Assembly (NCBI RefSeq): GCF_015624425.1
Contig: NZ_CP049919.1
Location: 248,001-312,000, forward strand
From: Roseateles sp. DAIF2
GTDB taxonomy: Bacteria > Pseudomonadota > Gammaproteobacteria > Burkholderiales > Burkholderiaceae_C
Direction: 5' to 3'
Length of the DNA stretch: 64,000 nt
Part shown: one piece after another, positions 33,717 to 47,305 of the stretch
Position numbering within the stretch: the first letter of the stretch is position 1
How the letters are laid out: the number at the start of each line of letters is the position of its first letter
Program-made: the position numbers and the translations under genes
The notes under the pieces: model-generated
Told to the model about the DNA's origin: nothing
What the model saw: the letters and a program-made list of their open reading frames with translations, nothing else
Database searches by the model: none

Positions 33717-34322
33717 TCAGAGGGCCGGTCCATCCTCGGGCGAAAACCAGCCGATCCGCCCCTGGCCGGCGTCCGAGAGCCGGGCCCGGAAGGCCGCCGC
33801 GGCGTCCTCGGCCAGGGCCAGGCGCATCTCCACCTGGGCCCCATGCCTGACCTCCAGCAGCTGCGCTCCGGCCAGCTCCAGTTCGCGGCGGGCCAGGCCC
33901 TCCAGCGCATAGGGCAAGGTGCAGCGCAGGGTGACCAGGCGCACCAGCGGCACCTTCTCGGCTCCCAGCAGGGCCTGGGCCACCGCATCGGTATAGGCCC
34001 GCACCAGGCCGCCGGCGCCCAGCTTGACGCCGCCGAAGTAGCGCACCACGGTGGCCAGCACGCCCTCCAGATCCTGATGCCGCAGCACCTCCAGCATCGG
34101 CCGGCCGGCGGTGCCGCCGGGCTCGCCGTCGTCGTTGGCGGCGCTCTGCCCGCCGGCCAGCAGGGCCCAGCAGACATGGGCCGCGCCGGGATGTTCGGCG
34201 CGCAGCGCGGCCACCCGCTCCAGCGCCGCCTCGCGCCCGGCGCAGGGCTCGACGCGGCCGAGGAAGCGGCTCTTCTTGATCAGCAGGTCGCTGTCGACGG
34301 GGCGGGCAAGGCTCAGGGGCAT
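33717..34322 (-). CDS. YigZ/IMPACT-family protein
   Basis: The 201-aa protein has the UPF0029/IMPACT N-terminal domain (SRFLGRVEPCAGREAALERV, then SAANDDGEPGGTAGRPMLEV, the signature) and VRYFGGVKLGAGGLVRAYTD. A C-terminal DUF1949-like domain follows. YigZ-type proteins bind nucleic acid or translation factors; the exact role is unknown. Full length. It is upstream of argG on the same strand with an 82-base gap, possibly its own unit. Confidence 0.93.
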   Translation of the reverse strand: MPLSLARPVDSDLLIKKSRFLGRVEPCAGREAALERVAALRAEHPGAAHVCWALLAGGQSAANDDGEPGGTAGRPMLEVLRHQDLEGVLATVVRYFGGVKLGAGGLVRAYTDAVAQALLGAEKVPLVRLVTLRCTLPYALEGLARRELELAGAQLLEVRHGAQVEMRLALAEDAAAAFRARLSDAGQGRIGWFSPEDGPAL

Positions 34323-34365
34323 GGGGCGGCCATTGTCGCCGGGCGCTTCCGGCGCTGGGCCGGGC

Positions 34366-35157
34366 TCAGCGCGGCAGCCGCACCTGGCGCATCATCTCCT
34401 CGCCCAGGTGGCGGGCCAGGATGCGCTCCACCTCGCCCTCCTGCAGCAGCTCCTGCAGCGTGCGCTGCAGCCGGGCGCGGTCGGCCGGATCGACCCGGCG
34501 GCGCGAGATCGCCATCGCGCTGGGCACATCGTCCTGCGGCGCCCAGTCGCGCAGGCTGAACTCGCCCATCCAGCTCCCGTCGCTGGGCCGCAGATTCATC
34601 GGGTGCATCAGCACCAGCTCGACCCGCCCGGCGCGCAGCACGCGCAGCAGCGCATCGAAATCCGCGACCTCGTAGACCCGGCCCTGGCGGCGCAGCCCGT
34701 CCAGCCAGGCATCCAGCATCGGCCCATGGCGGTAGCCGCGCACCACGCCGACGCGCAGCGCGGCATCGGCATTGAACTCGTCGACCGAGTCGATGCGCTG
34801 GGTCAGGGTGCGCGGCAGCAGCACATGGTTGCGGCTGCGCGCATAGGGCGTGAACTCGGCCAGGCGCTTGCGCTCCGGCGTCGGGATCGCCGACAGGGTG
34901 ATGTCCACCCCGCCGCGCTCCATCAGCGCCCAGGTGCGCACCCGCGATTCCATCTGGCCCTCCAGCAGGCAGCCGCTGCGCTGCGCCAGCGCGGCGACCA
35001 GGTCGACATCGATGCCGGCGGGCTTGCCCTCGCCATTCAGGTGGAAGAAGGGGCCGAAGCTGAAATAGCCGACCTTGTAGGGGCCGCAGGCCTGGGCCGG
35101 CGACGCGAGCGCCGCCAGCAGCAGGGGCGTCAGGGCCAGCAGCAGGGCAGCGTGCAT
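34366..35157 (-). CDS. Periplasmic solute-binding protein (SBP_bac_3-like)
   Basis: The signal peptide MHAALLLALTPLLLAALASP (start ATG 35157; 35175 is also in frame) is followed by a family 3 solute-binding fold of about 245 residues (GKPAGIDVDLVAALAQRSGC, then GGVDITLSAIPTPERKRLAE). No ABC permease or ATPase is adjacent. It resembles orphan binding proteins that sense amino acids or act near signalling proteins. The ligand is unknown. Confidence 0.85.
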   Translation of the reverse strand: MHAALLLALTPLLLAALASPAQACGPYKVGYFSFGPFFHLNGEGKPAGIDVDLVAALAQRSGCLLEGQMESRVRTWALMERGGVDITLSAIPTPERKRLAEFTPYARSRNHVLLPRTLTQRIDSVDEFNADAALRVGVVRGYRHGPMLDAWLDGLRRQGRVYEVADFDALLRVLRAGRVELVLMHPMNLRPSDGSWMGEFSLRDWAPQDDVPSAMAISRRRVDPADRARLQRTLQELLQEGEVERILARHLGEEMMRQVRLPR

Positions 35158-35290
35158 CGCGGGGCCGTCATCCATTCCCGGCGGAAGGTGGTCATCATCC
35201 GCCGCCGCTGTGCCCGCGTCATCGGCGCGGGTCTCGCTCCCTGTGCGGCCAGTCTACGGCCGGCATCGACCGGCGGCAATCAATCCGTCG

Positions 35291-36406
35291 TCAGAACGGC
35301 TGCAGCCAGGCCAGGCTCAGCTCGCGCGAGCGCGCCCGCCCGTCCAGGCGGTCCGCGCCCAGGCCCAGCTGCCAGCGTTGCGCGCGCAGCGCCAGGCCGA
35401 GGCGGCGCTCATGCGCATGCCAGCGCAGGCCCCATTGCTTCAGGCCCAGCGGGCCGGGCTCGGCCAGCGGCCAGCTCCAGCCCCATTGCGGCAGCCAGCC
35501 ATAGCCCTGCAGATGATCCAGGCGCAGCTCGGCCAGGCCCAGGTCCGAGCGGTGGCTGGCCTCCAGCTGCCAGCGCTGCCGGCTGCTCTGCGAAAAACTG
35601 CCCTGGGCATAGCGGCCGTTCAGCAGCGGCTTGTAGACCAGGAAGCCGTCGGCGTCGTAGCTCTGGGTCTGCGAGTCGACCTGGTCGAACTCCTGCGGCA
35701 TGCGGCGCCATTGCAGGCGGCCCAGGTCGTGCAGGCCCAGGCCCAGGCACCAGGGCGGCCCGCACCAGCGCAGCTCGGTCTGCAGCAGCAGGCCCAGGCC
35801 GCGGCTGGGGCCACCCTCGTCCATGAAGGGGAAGCGCAGGTTCTCCTGCACCCGCTGACCCTGCAGCGCGAAGCCGTAGGCCTGGGTGGCGGCGCGGTAG
35901 TCGGCCCGGCCGTCCAGCTCGGCCAGGCGCAGGCGGTTCAGCGCCAGCGCCTGCAGCTCGACGCGCGCCGACCAGCCGGCGTCCCGCGCCGCGCCGTCGA
36001 AGGCCTGGCCGAAGTCGCGCGCCAGCGCCAGGCCGGCGCCGGCAAAGCCGCGGTAGTCCAGCTCGACCCGGTACTGGCGATCGCCGTCGGGCCGGGCCTT
36101 GCCCTGCACGTCGCGCACCAGCTGCAGGGTCGACTCGGGCGCGATCGCGACGGCGCTCTGGCGGGCCAGCAGGCTCCAGCGCCAGTCGCCCCGGTGGTAG
36201 GCCAGGCGCAGCTCGTTGTCCTGGCGCACCAGGTTGCGGCCGCCGCGCGGATCCAGCGGCAGGGGGCCGGCGCTGTCCAGCCGGTTCAGCGGCATCGCGT
36301 CGCTGTGGCGCAGGGTCTGCAGCTCCAGGCTCAGCACGTCGTCGGCGCCCTGGGCGCCGGCCGCCAGCGCCAGCAGCAGGCCGGCGGCGATCAGAAGGGA
36401 CTTCAT
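35291..36406 (-). CDS. Predicted outer-membrane beta-barrel protein
   Basis: The 371-aa protein has a signal peptide (MKSLLIAAGLLLALAAGAQG) and a mature region of alternating amphipathic strands rich in Trp, Arg and Leu (LRLAYHRGDWRWSLLARQ; RQRWQLEASHRSDLGLAELR). It ends in LSLAWLQPF with a terminal Phe, as is usual for outer-membrane barrels. No named family recognised. It follows the large lipoprotein gene on the same strand, separated by a strong hairpin. Confidence 0.7.
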   Translation of the reverse strand: MKSLLIAAGLLLALAAGAQGADDVLSLELQTLRHSDAMPLNRLDSAGPLPLDPRGGRNLVRQDNELRLAYHRGDWRWSLLARQSAVAIAPESTLQLVRDVQGKARPDGDRQYRVELDYRGFAGAGLALARDFGQAFDGAARDAGWSARVELQALALNRLRLAELDGRADYRAATQAYGFALQGQRVQENLRFPFMDEGGPSRGLGLLLQTELRWCGPPWCLGLGLHDLGRLQWRRMPQEFDQVDSQTQSYDADGFLVYKPLLNGRYAQGSFSQSSRQRWQLEASHRSDLGLAELRLDHLQGYGWLPQWGWSWPLAEPGPLGLKQWGLRWHAHERRLGLALRAQRWQLGLGADRLDGRARSRELSLAWLQPF

Positions 36407-36426
36407 GGGGACTCCGGAAAAAGGGC

Positions 36427-36456
36427 AGGGCGCCCCGGCCGGAGCCGGGGCGCCCT
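36427..36456 (-). terminator. Hairpin between the large lipoprotein and beta-barrel genes
   Basis: A 13-bp perfect GC-rich stem (AGGGCGCCCCGGC, loop CGGA, GCCGGGGCGCCCT). Leftward it is followed by GCCCTTTTTCC, so it can act as a terminator or attenuator, lowering expression of the barrel gene, or as an mRNA-stabilising structure. Confidence 0.75.
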
Positions 36457-36468
36457 GGAGCCGCGGGC

Positions 36469-40246
<3,778 letters not shown>

Positions 40247-40341
40247 GGCAGGCCGGCCGCGCCGGCCTGGCGCAATCGTTCTAGACCTACGGCGCCCGCC
40301 GCCGGCATGCTCCCTCTCACTTCGAGAAGGGAGTAGTTGCC

Positions 40342-40797
40342 ATGGACTTGCGGATCAACGGCCGGCGCCATGCGGTGGCCGCCGGCTGGCGCGAAGAATC
40401 GCTGCTGCATGTGCTGCGCGAGCACCTGGGCCTGACCGGCAGCAAGTTCGGCTGCGGCCAGGGCCAATGCGGCGCCTGCACGGTGCTGCTGGACGGCGAG
40501 GCCGCGCGCAGCTGCCTGCTGCCGGTGGCCGCCGTCGCGGGGCATGAGATCACCACCATCGAGGGCCTGGGCACGCCCGAGGCGCCGCATCCGCTGCAGC
40601 GCGCCTGGCTGAGCCTGCAGGTGCCGCAATGCGGCTACTGCCAGGCCGGCCAGCTGATGGGCGCGGCCGCGCTGCTGCGCCGCAAGCCGCGACCCGACGC
40701 GGCCGAGATTGATGCGGCGATGGCCGGCCACCTGTGCCGCTGCGGCACCCAGCAGCGCATCCGCCGAGCCATCATGCTGGTGGTGGAACAGGGATGA
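40342..40797 (+). CDS. (2Fe-2S) subunit of a molybdenum hydroxylase (IorA-like)
   Basis: The 151-aa protein has the two cluster motifs of xanthine-oxidase-family small subunits: [15 protein letters not shown] and CGYCQAGQ with CRCG. It passes electrons from the molybdenum site to an acceptor, as in isoquinoline 1-oxidoreductase. GAGAAGGGAG precedes the ATG. The stop overlaps the large-subunit start (ATGA), so the two are coupled. Confidence 0.94.
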   Translation: MDLRINGRRHAVAAGWREESLLHVLREHLGLTGSKFGCGQGQCGACTVLLDGEAARSCLLPVAAVAGHEITTIEGLGTPEAPHPLQRAWLSLQVPQCGYCQAGQLMGAAALLRRKPRPDAAEIDAAMAGHLCRCGTQQRIRRAIMLVVEQG

Positions 40798-42923
40798 AGA
40801 GCGGCCTCGCCCAACCCTCGCGCCGCCGCTTTCTGCGGCACAGCGGCGCCGGCCTGACCGTGGCCCTGTTCGCCGGCTGCGCGCTGCCGGTCATCCCGCG
40901 CCGGCCGATGCCCAGCCTGGACGATGCGCTGGGCTGGATACGCCACCAGGACGGCCGCTACCTCCTCTGGGTGCCGCGGATCGAGATGGGGCAGAACATC
41001 CTGAACGGCCTCAAGCGGATCGCCTGCGCGGAGCTGGGCGTGCCCTGGGAACGGGTCGAGCTGCGCCTGCCCAGCACGGCGGACATCGGCCGGGTCAAGG
41101 CCAGCGTCGGCAGCGAGTCGATCAAGGACTATGCGCTGCCGCTGGCCCAGGCCTGCGCGCTGCTGCGCGAGGCGGTGGCGCGCGGCGGGTTCGCGGCGGC
41201 AGCCGAACAGGCGCCGGCCGCGCTGCGCTCGCTGGGGCCAAGCAACGCACTGGCCGGCCTGCCGACGTCGCCGCTGGAGCAGGGCGAGGCCATCGTGACC
41301 GGCCGGCCGCTTTATGTGGCCGATGTGCGCCGGCCCGGCCAGCTGTTCGGCCGCGTGCTGTATGCGCCGCAGTCGCCCGAGTTCGAATCCGCGCCCGGTG
41401 CGCTGGACGAGGCGGCCGCGCGCGCCGTGCCCGGTTTCGTGGCCCTGCTGCGCGATGCGCGCCTGGTCCAGGGACGGGCCCGCGGGCTGGGCCTGGTGGC
41501 GGCCACGCCGGGGGCGCTGGACCGCATCGAGCGGGCCCTGGCCCTGCAATGGCAGATGGCCGAGCCATCGCCCAAGCCGGCCGGCGACTGGGCCGCGGCG
41601 CTGGACGTGGACCTCGCGCTGGCCGCGGGGCGGCGTCTGCCCCATGCGGTGGGCGACGATGCCGGCCCCATCGACCCGGACGGCGCCTGGGACCTGGACC
41701 TGCGCTTCGACATCCCCTCCGCCGCCCATGCGGCGCTGGAGCCGCGCGCGGCGGTGGCCGAGTTCGATGCCGCGCGCGGCGAGCTGCGGCTGTGGGTCGG
41801 CAGCCAGGACGTGTTCTACCAGCGCGACGTGGTGGCGCAGCGCCTGGGCCTGGACGCGGAGAAGGTGCTGGTGCAGGCCTGCCGCGTCGGCGGCGCCTTC
41901 GGCAGCAAGACCATTTGCACCGTGGAGCTGGAGGCGGCGCTGCTGGCCCAGGCCGTGCGGCGGCCGGTCAAGGTGCAATGGACCCGCGCGCAGGAGCTGC
42001 GCCAGGGTTTTCATCGCGCGCCGTCCAGCCACCGCGTGCGGGTGCGGCTGCGGCAGGGCCGGCTGCAGGACTGGTGGCATGCCTTCGTCAGCAGCCACAT
42101 CCTGTTCACCAATGCCGCGATGCCGGTCTGGATGCAGCAGGTCAGCCGGCTGGTCGGCGACGCCGGCGTGGCGCGCGGCGCGCAGCTGCCCTATCGCGCG
42201 GCGCGGCGCGAGACCCGCTTCGCGCTGGTGCGCTTGCCGCTCTTGACCGGACCCTGGCGCGGCCTGGGCGCCGGGTCCAACCATTTCGTCGTCGAGTCGG
42301 TGGTCGACGAATGCGCGCGCCGCCTGGGGCAGGACCCGCTGGCCTTCCGGCTGGCGCATCTGGATGCGGCCGCCTCGCCGCCGCAGGCCCGGCTGGCGCG
42401 GGTGCTGCAGCGGGTGGCGCGGCGCGCGCGCTGGGGCGATGCGCCTCCGGCCCCGGCCCCGGGGGAACGCACGGGCCGCGGCCTGGCCTGCGGCATCTAC
42501 AAGGACATGAGCTATGCCGCCGTGGTCGCGGACGTGGTGGTGGCGGCCAGCGGCGAGGTCCGGGTGACGCGCCTGTGCTGCGCCCATGACTGCGGGCGTG
42601 TGATCGATGCCGAGCAGGTGCGCGCCCAATGCGAGGGCAATCTGGTCTGGGGCCTGGGCATGGTGCTGGTGGAGGCGCTGGCCTTCGACGGGCGCGCGGT
42701 CGGCGCCAGCGGCTTCGCGGATTCACCGATCCCGCGCTGGCATGAGATTCCCCCGCTGGAGATCGAGCTGGTCGACCATGGCGAGCCGCCCAGCGGCGCC
42801 GGAGAGACCGCGATCGTCGCCGCGGGCGCGGCGATCGCCAACGCGATCCGCGCCGCCACCGGCGTGCGCCTGCGTGCGCTGCCCTGCCGGCCCGAATGGC
42901 TGCGTGACAATGAGCGTCGATGA
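40794..42923 (+). CDS. Molybdopterin-binding subunit of a molybdenum hydroxylase (IorB-like)
   Basis: ATG 40794 overlaps the upstream stop and gives 709 aa. The N-terminus carries a Tat signal ([20 protein letters not shown]), so the enzyme is exported folded to the periplasm, as IorB-like enzymes are. Cofactor motifs: [29 protein letters not shown] and the catalytic Glu in [12 protein letters not shown]. Substrates are N-heterocycles or aldehydes; the real one is unknown. It is slightly shorter than typical IorB (about 740). The next gene is an AraC regulator overlapping by four bases. Confidence 0.92.
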   Translation: MKSGLAQPSRRRFLRHSGAGLTVALFAGCALPVIPRRPMPSLDDALGWIRHQDGRYLLWVPRIEMGQNILNGLKRIACAELGVPWERVELRLPSTADIGRVKASVGSESIKDYALPLAQACALLREAVARGGFAAAAEQAPAALRSLGPSNALAGLPTSPLEQGEAIVTGRPLYVADVRRPGQLFGRVLYAPQSPEFESAPGALDEAAARAVPGFVALLRDARLVQGRARGLGLVAATPGALDRIERALALQWQMAEPSPKPAGDWAAALDVDLALAAGRRLPHAVGDDAGPIDPDGAWDLDLRFDIPSAAHAALEPRAAVAEFDAARGELRLWVGSQDVFYQRDVVAQRLGLDAEKVLVQACRVGGAFGSKTICTVELEAALLAQAVRRPVKVQWTRAQELRQGFHRAPSSHRVRVRLRQGRLQDWWHAFVSSHILFTNAAMPVWMQQVSRLVGDAGVARGAQLPYRAARRETRFALVRLPLLTGPWRGLGAGSNHFVVESVVDECARRLGQDPLAFRLAHLDAAASPPQARLARVLQRVARRARWGDAPPAPAPGERTGRGLACGIYKDMSYAAVVADVVVAASGEVRVTRLCCAHDCGRVIDAEQVRAQCEGNLVWGLGMVLVEALAFDGRAVGASGFADSPIPRWHEIPPLEIELVDHGEPPSGAGETAIVAAGAAIANAIRAATGVRLRALPCRPEWLRDNERR

Positions 42924-43927
42924 AGAGGAAGAGCCCGCCAGCCTCCAGCGCTGCGCCGTCCGGCGATTTCGCCAGCGCGGCGATGCTGCGCGTGCTGCGC
43001 CAGGGCCTGCTGGACCTGGGGCTGCCGCCGGGCGCCGCCGATCCGCGCGGCGCCGAGGGGCGCGCCACCGTGCCGCTGGACGACAAGCGCCGCCTGCTGG
43101 CCCATGCGCTGGCGGTGGGCGGCCCGGCATGCCTGGCCCTGCTGGGCCGGGGCGTGCATCGCTTCCGTCATGAGCCGACGCACCGCGCGCTGACCTCGGC
43201 GCGCGATGCCGCCGATCTGTTCGAGCGTTGGGGCCGGCTGGAGCGCTATATCCATTCGCGCCATCGGGTGCGGCTGCTGCGGCTGGAGGCGGGGCAGGCG
43301 CGGCTGCACCATGTGTCGCTGAGTCCACAGACCTCATCACCGCAGCCAGCCGAGAGCCTGGTCGTCGCCGGCCTGCTGGCGGCGCTGCTGGAGGCCTGCG
43401 GCCATCGCGGGGTGCGCTGCGAGATCAACGACGCGGTGCAGGTGTATCCGCGCGTCGACGATGGCGCGGCCCTGGCCCGGGCCATGGCCGTGGGTGCGAC
43501 GGCGGACTGGTGCCTGCGCTGGAGCGGCCATACCGCTCCCGAGACCGAGCCGGCGCCCGCTACCGCCGCGCCGGCCGGCCTGGCCGAGGGCGAGTCCTGG
43601 GCCGGCTGGGTCCGGCAGGTGTTCGATCAACTGGCCGCGCGCCTGCCCTCTCCGCCGGGCATGGACGAGCTGGCGCTGAGCCTGGGTCTGTCGCGGCGCA
43701 GCGCCCAGCGCGAGCTGCAGCGCCAGGGCACCGCGTTCCGGACCCTGCTGGCCGAGGCGCGCTTTCGCAGCGCCGGCTGGTGGCTGCTGCGCAGCGCCGC
43801 GCCGCTGGCGGAGATCGGTTTTCTCTGCGGCTATGCCGACCAGTCGCATTTCGCGCGCGAGTTCCGGCGCCGCAGCGGGCTGCCGCCGGTCGACTATCGC
43901 CGGCACTTTGCGGTGGCGCCACGGTGA
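42920..43927 (+). CDS. AraC-family transcriptional regulator
   Basis: The 335-aa protein has an N-terminal arabinose-binding-like domain of the OruR/ArgR-like type and two C-terminal HTH motifs (MDELALSLGLSRRSAQRELQ; PLAEIGFLCGYADQSHFARE, then FRRRSGLPPVDYRR). It overlaps the hydroxylase gene (ATGA), so it is made from the same mRNA and probably controls this operon, an unusual co-directional position that gives feedback. Confidence 0.92.
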   Translation: MKRKSPPASSAAPSGDFASAAMLRVLRQGLLDLGLPPGAADPRGAEGRATVPLDDKRRLLAHALAVGGPACLALLGRGVHRFRHEPTHRALTSARDAADLFERWGRLERYIHSRHRVRLLRLEAGQARLHHVSLSPQTSSPQPAESLVVAGLLAALLEACGHRGVRCEINDAVQVYPRVDDGAALARAMAVGATADWCLRWSGHTAPETEPAPATAAPAGLAEGESWAGWVRQVFDQLAARLPSPPGMDELALSLGLSRRSAQRELQRQGTAFRTLLAEARFRSAGWWLLRSAAPLAEIGFLCGYADQSHFAREFRRRSGLPPVDYRRHFAVAPR

Positions 43928-44430
43928 TGATGATGAAGCTGGTGATGAAACCGCTGCGCTGGCTGGCCCGCCTGCTGCTGGCCCTGCTCATCCTCTTCGA
44001 GGAATGGGGCTGGGAGCCGCTGCGCCGCGCGATGGCCCGGCTGGCCGCGCGGCTGCCGCTGCGCTGGCTGGAGCGCCGGCTGACGAGGCTGCCGCCCCAT
44101 GCGGCGCTGCTGGTGCTGGTCCTGCCCAGCCTGCTGATCATCCCGATCAAGCTGCTGGCGCTGTGGCTGATCGCCGAGGGCAAGGCGATGCTGGGCGTCG
44201 CCGTGATCGTCGCGGCCAAGCTGGCCGGCACCGCACTGCTGGCCTGGCTGTTTCAGCTGATCCAGCCGGCGCTGCTGCGCCTGGCCTGGTTCGCGCGCCT
44301 GTATGCGCGCTGGAGCGGCTGGAAGGCCGAGCTGCTGGCGTGGGTGCGGGGGAGTGCGGCGTGGCGCGCGGCGCGGGCGATGCGGCAGCGCCTGCGCCGT
44401 GCCTGGCGCCGCCAACGCAAGGAGATCTGA
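43927..44430 (+). CDS. Basic membrane protein of unknown function
   Basis: The start is ATG 43927 overlapping the AraC stop by one base; ATG 43930 and 43933 are also possible. The 167-aa protein has two or three membrane segments (WLARLLLALLILFEEWGWEP; AALLVLVLPSLLIIPIKLLA; AVIVAAKLAGTALLAWLFQL) and a very arginine-rich C-terminal tail. It matches a widespread uncharacterised type of proteobacterial membrane protein. It ends the hydroxylase operon. Confidence 0.72.
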   Translation: MMMKLVMKPLRWLARLLLALLILFEEWGWEPLRRAMARLAARLPLRWLERRLTRLPPHAALLVLVLPSLLIIPIKLLALWLIAEGKAMLGVAVIVAAKLAGTALLAWLFQLIQPALLRLAWFARLYARWSGWKAELLAWVRGSAAWRAARAMRQRLRRAWRRQRKEI

Positions 44431-44515
44431 TCGGCGCGGAGATCCCGCCGACAGCCATCGCTCTTGGTCTTGAGGAGGCCTGTGCGCCATCCCTGATCAA
44501 GACCTGCAGCAAGAA

Positions 44516-46480
44516 TTATGTGGACGACCGCGATCCGCGATAGGCCGCGCCCGGCGTGGCCGTGGGTGCTCCGAGCAGCCCTGCCACACGCTCCCGCAGC
44601 AGCTCCGGCGTCACATCCCGCGCGGCGATCGGTGCGTCCGCGGCGAGCCCCACCCGGCTGAAAAATCCGCGCCGGAAGGGCCGCACCATGGCCTGGCCCT
44701 GCTCGACGCGCGAGAAGAAGGAGCCCCACAGATTGGTCAGCGCCAGCGGCACCACCGGGATGCCGGCGCCGCCCTCGGGCTGCTCCTCCAGGATCTTCAC
44801 CACGCCGCCCTTGAAGGGCTGCAAGCTGCCGTCGCGGGTGATGCCGCCCTCGGGGAAGATGCACAGCAGCTCGCCGTCGTCCAGCACGCGGCGCGCCTCG
44901 CGGAAGGCGGCCTCGTAGGTGGCCTCGTCCTCGTGGCGCGGCGCGATCGGGATCGCCTTGGCCAGGCGGAACATCCAGCCCAGCACCGGCATGCGGAAGA
45001 TGCGGTGATCCATGATGAAGCGGATCGGCCGCGGGCTGGCCGCCATCAGCAGCACCGGGTCGACGAAGGACACATGGTTGCAGACCAGCACGGCCGGGCC
45101 CTTGGTGGGGATGTGCTCGTCGCCACGGATGCGGAAGCGGTAGATGCAGCGCGAGGCGATGAAGGCGACGAAGCGCAGCAGGTACTCGGGCACCAGCATG
45201 AAGATGTAGAAGGCCACCACCGCGTTCGCCAGGCCGACGGCCAGGAACAGCTCGGGGATGCTCAGGCCCGCGCCCAGCAGCGCGCCGGCCAGCAACGAGC
45301 TGGCGATCATGAACAGCGCGTTCAGGATGTTGTTGGCCGCGATGATGCGGGCGCGGTGCGTCGGCTGCGCGCGCAGCTGGATCAGCGCATACATCGGCAC
45401 GCTGTACAGGCCCGCGAACAGGGCCAGCAGGCACAGGTCAAGCAGCACGCGCCAATGCGCGGCCTGGGCCATGAAGGCGCCCAGGCTCAGCGCCGCGGGC
45501 GGGGCCGGTAGGCCGCGCGAGGCGAAGTAGAGGTCGATCGCGAACACGCTCATGCCGATCGCGCCCAGCGGCACCAGGCCGATCTCGACATGGCGGCGCG
45601 ACAGCACCTCGCACAGCAGCGAGCCGACACCGATGCCGACCGAGAACACCACCAGCAGCAAGGACGCGACCTGCTCGTTGCCATGCAGCACCTCCTTGGC
45701 GAAGGCCGGGAAGTTGGCCAGGAACACCGCGCCGAAGAACCACATCCAGGAGATGCCCAGCAGCGAGCGGAACACCGCCAGCTGCTCGCGCGCCAGGCTC
45801 AGGTTGCGCCAGGTTTCGCTGACCGGGTTCCAGTTGATCTTCAAATGCGGGTCGGTGGCCGGGCTGGACGGGATGGCCTGGGCCGTCAGCCGGCCCAGCA
45901 GCGCCAGCGCGAAGCAGGCAATCGCCACATGCTGGGCGCCGACCTGCGGCGTCGCGATCAGCAGGCCGCCGGCCACATTGCCGAGCAGGATCGCGACGAA
46001 GGTGCCCATCTCCACCATGCCGTTGCCGCCGGTCAGCTCGCGCTCGCTCAGCTGCTGCGGCAGGTAGGCGTATTTGACCGGGCCGAACAAGGTCGAGTGC
46101 AGGCCCAGCAGGAACACGCAGGCCAGCAGCGCCGGCACGTGCGTCGCGTGGAAGCCCCAGGCCGCCAGCGCCATGATCGCGATCTCCAGGCTCTTGATGA
46201 AGCGGATCAGCCGCGTCTTGTCATGCTTGTCCGCCAGCTGGCCGCTGGTGGCCGAGAACAGCACGAAGGGCAGGATGAACAGCGCGCCGATCACCAGCCC
46301 GGCCTGCGCCGGCGGCAGCCAGCCCAGCTGCAGCTGGTAGGTGACCAGCACGGTGAAGGCGAACTTGAACAGGTTGTCGTTCGCCGCGCCGAGGAACTGG
46401 GTCCAGAAGAAGGGCGCGAAGCGGCGCTGGCGGAGCAGGGCGAACTGGCTGCTGTGCGGGGCTGAAGGGTCGTGCTGCAT
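44516..46480 (-). CDS. LplT-like MFS transporter fused to a PlsC-type acyltransferase
   Basis: The 654-aa protein has two parts. Residues of about 10-420 are a 12-helix MFS domain of the lysophospholipid transporter type (FFWTQFLGAANDNLFKFAFT, then GPVKYAYLPQQL). Residues of about 440-630 are a 1-acylglycerol-phosphate acyltransferase domain with NHVSFVD (HX4D) and FPEGGITRDG. The fusion could flip lysophospholipids inward and re-acylate them, like E. coli LplT plus Aas, but it lacks the Aas acyl-ACP synthetase domain. Confidence 0.92.
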   Translation of the reverse strand: MQHDPSAPHSSQFALLRQRRFAPFFWTQFLGAANDNLFKFAFTVLVTYQLQLGWLPPAQAGLVIGALFILPFVLFSATSGQLADKHDKTRLIRFIKSLEIAIMALAAWGFHATHVPALLACVFLLGLHSTLFGPVKYAYLPQQLSERELTGGNGMVEMGTFVAILLGNVAGGLLIATPQVGAQHVAIACFALALLGRLTAQAIPSSPATDPHLKINWNPVSETWRNLSLAREQLAVFRSLLGISWMWFFGAVFLANFPAFAKEVLHGNEQVASLLLVVFSVGIGVGSLLCEVLSRRHVEIGLVPLGAIGMSVFAIDLYFASRGLPAPPAALSLGAFMAQAAHWRVLLDLCLLALFAGLYSVPMYALIQLRAQPTHRARIIAANNILNALFMIASSLLAGALLGAGLSIPELFLAVGLANAVVAFYIFMLVPEYLLRFVAFIASRCIYRFRIRGDEHIPTKGPAVLVCNHVSFVDPVLLMAASPRPIRFIMDHRIFRMPVLGWMFRLAKAIPIAPRHEDEATYEAAFREARRVLDDGELLCIFPEGGITRDGSLQPFKGGVVKILEEQPEGGAGIPVVPLALTNLWGSFFSRVEQGQAMVRPFRRGFFSRVGLAADAPIAARDVTPELLRERVAGLLGAPTATPGAAYRGSRSST

Positions 46481-46504
46481 GAGGGAAAGGCTTTCCTCGT
46501 CGGA

Positions 46505-47305
46505 TCAGCGGATGGTTTCGGGCCGCTCGGCCAGGCCGGCGCGGGCCAGCCAGGCGAACATCGAATCGGCGGTGATGGTGTCGATATGGCCGGCGAAGCG
46601 GCGCGCCGAGGGGTGGTCGTCGAAGGCCACATTGGCCATGCCCACGCGCGCGCCCAGGCGCGTCGCGGTGGACAGGCGCAGATCGGTTGGCTGGTAGCCC
46701 TGCGCGCGCGCCCAGGCCTGGGCCTCGGCGCGGTTGCGCGGGGCCGGCGAGGCGGCTGCCAGCGCCAGGGTCTCCAGCGCCCATTGGTTGCTCTGCTGGT
46801 AGGTCTGGCCCCAGGCATAGGCCACCATGCTGTAGCGCGGCTCGTGCAGGGTGGCCGGCCAGCGCGCGTCGCGCAGCAGCGGCAGCAGGCTGCGCTGCAG
46901 CTCGGGGCTCAGGCGCGCATAGGCGGCCTCGTAGCGATGCGGCCGGTCCAGGAAGAATTCGCCCAGGCCCTGGCGGAACAGGTCGGCGCGGGCGGTGCCG
47001 CAATGGTTGAGCTTGTGCACGACGCGCCAGACCGGTGGGCGCGTCGCGTCCCCGCCGTCCTGGCGATAGGCCAGGCCGACATGCGACCACTGCAGCCCGT
47101 ACTTGCCCAGGTCCTGCCCGGCGCGGGCCAGCAGCACCACCTGCGCGCCGCTGGCCTCGAGCCGGCGTGCGGTGAGCTCGGCCAGGTTCATGCCCTGCGT
47201 GATCTGCTCGATCGTCAGCGGCTTGTCCTCGCAGGGCCGGCCGGCCCAGGCGCCGGCGGCGGCCAGCGCCAGCGGGATCATCGCGAGCAGCCGGGGGCTG
47301 TTCAT
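46505..47305 (-). CDS. DUF2145-family secreted protein
   Basis: The protein is 266 aa with a signal peptide (LLAMIPLALAAAGAWAG) ahead of CEDKPLTIEQITQGMNLAEL, the DUF2145 start. GLQWSHVGLAYRQ and VAYAWGQTYQQSNQWALETL are conserved features; Cys, His and Asn residues suggest a hydrolase-like (NlpC/P60-type) fold, but this is not established. The start overlaps the upstream gene by four bases (ATGA). Confidence 0.85.
   Translation of the reverse strand: MNSPRLLAMIPLALAAAGAWAGRPCEDKPLTIEQITQGMNLAELTARRLEASGAQVVLLARAGQDLGKYGLQWSHVGLAYRQDGGDATRPPVWRVVHKLNHCGTARADLFRQGLGEFFLDRPHRYEAAYARLSPELQRSLLPLLRDARWPATLHEPRYSMVAYAWGQTYQQSNQWALETLALAAASPAPRNRAEAQAWARAQGYQPTDLRLSTATRLGARVGMANVAFDDHPSARRFAGHIDTITADSMFAWLARAGLAERPETIR

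Noticed and set aside
44466-44504. Inverted repeat GGTCTTGA / TCAAGACC between the membrane protein and the LplT-PlsC gene.
   Set aside because: Eight-bp arms with a 23-base loop and no T-run; could be chance, so not annotated.
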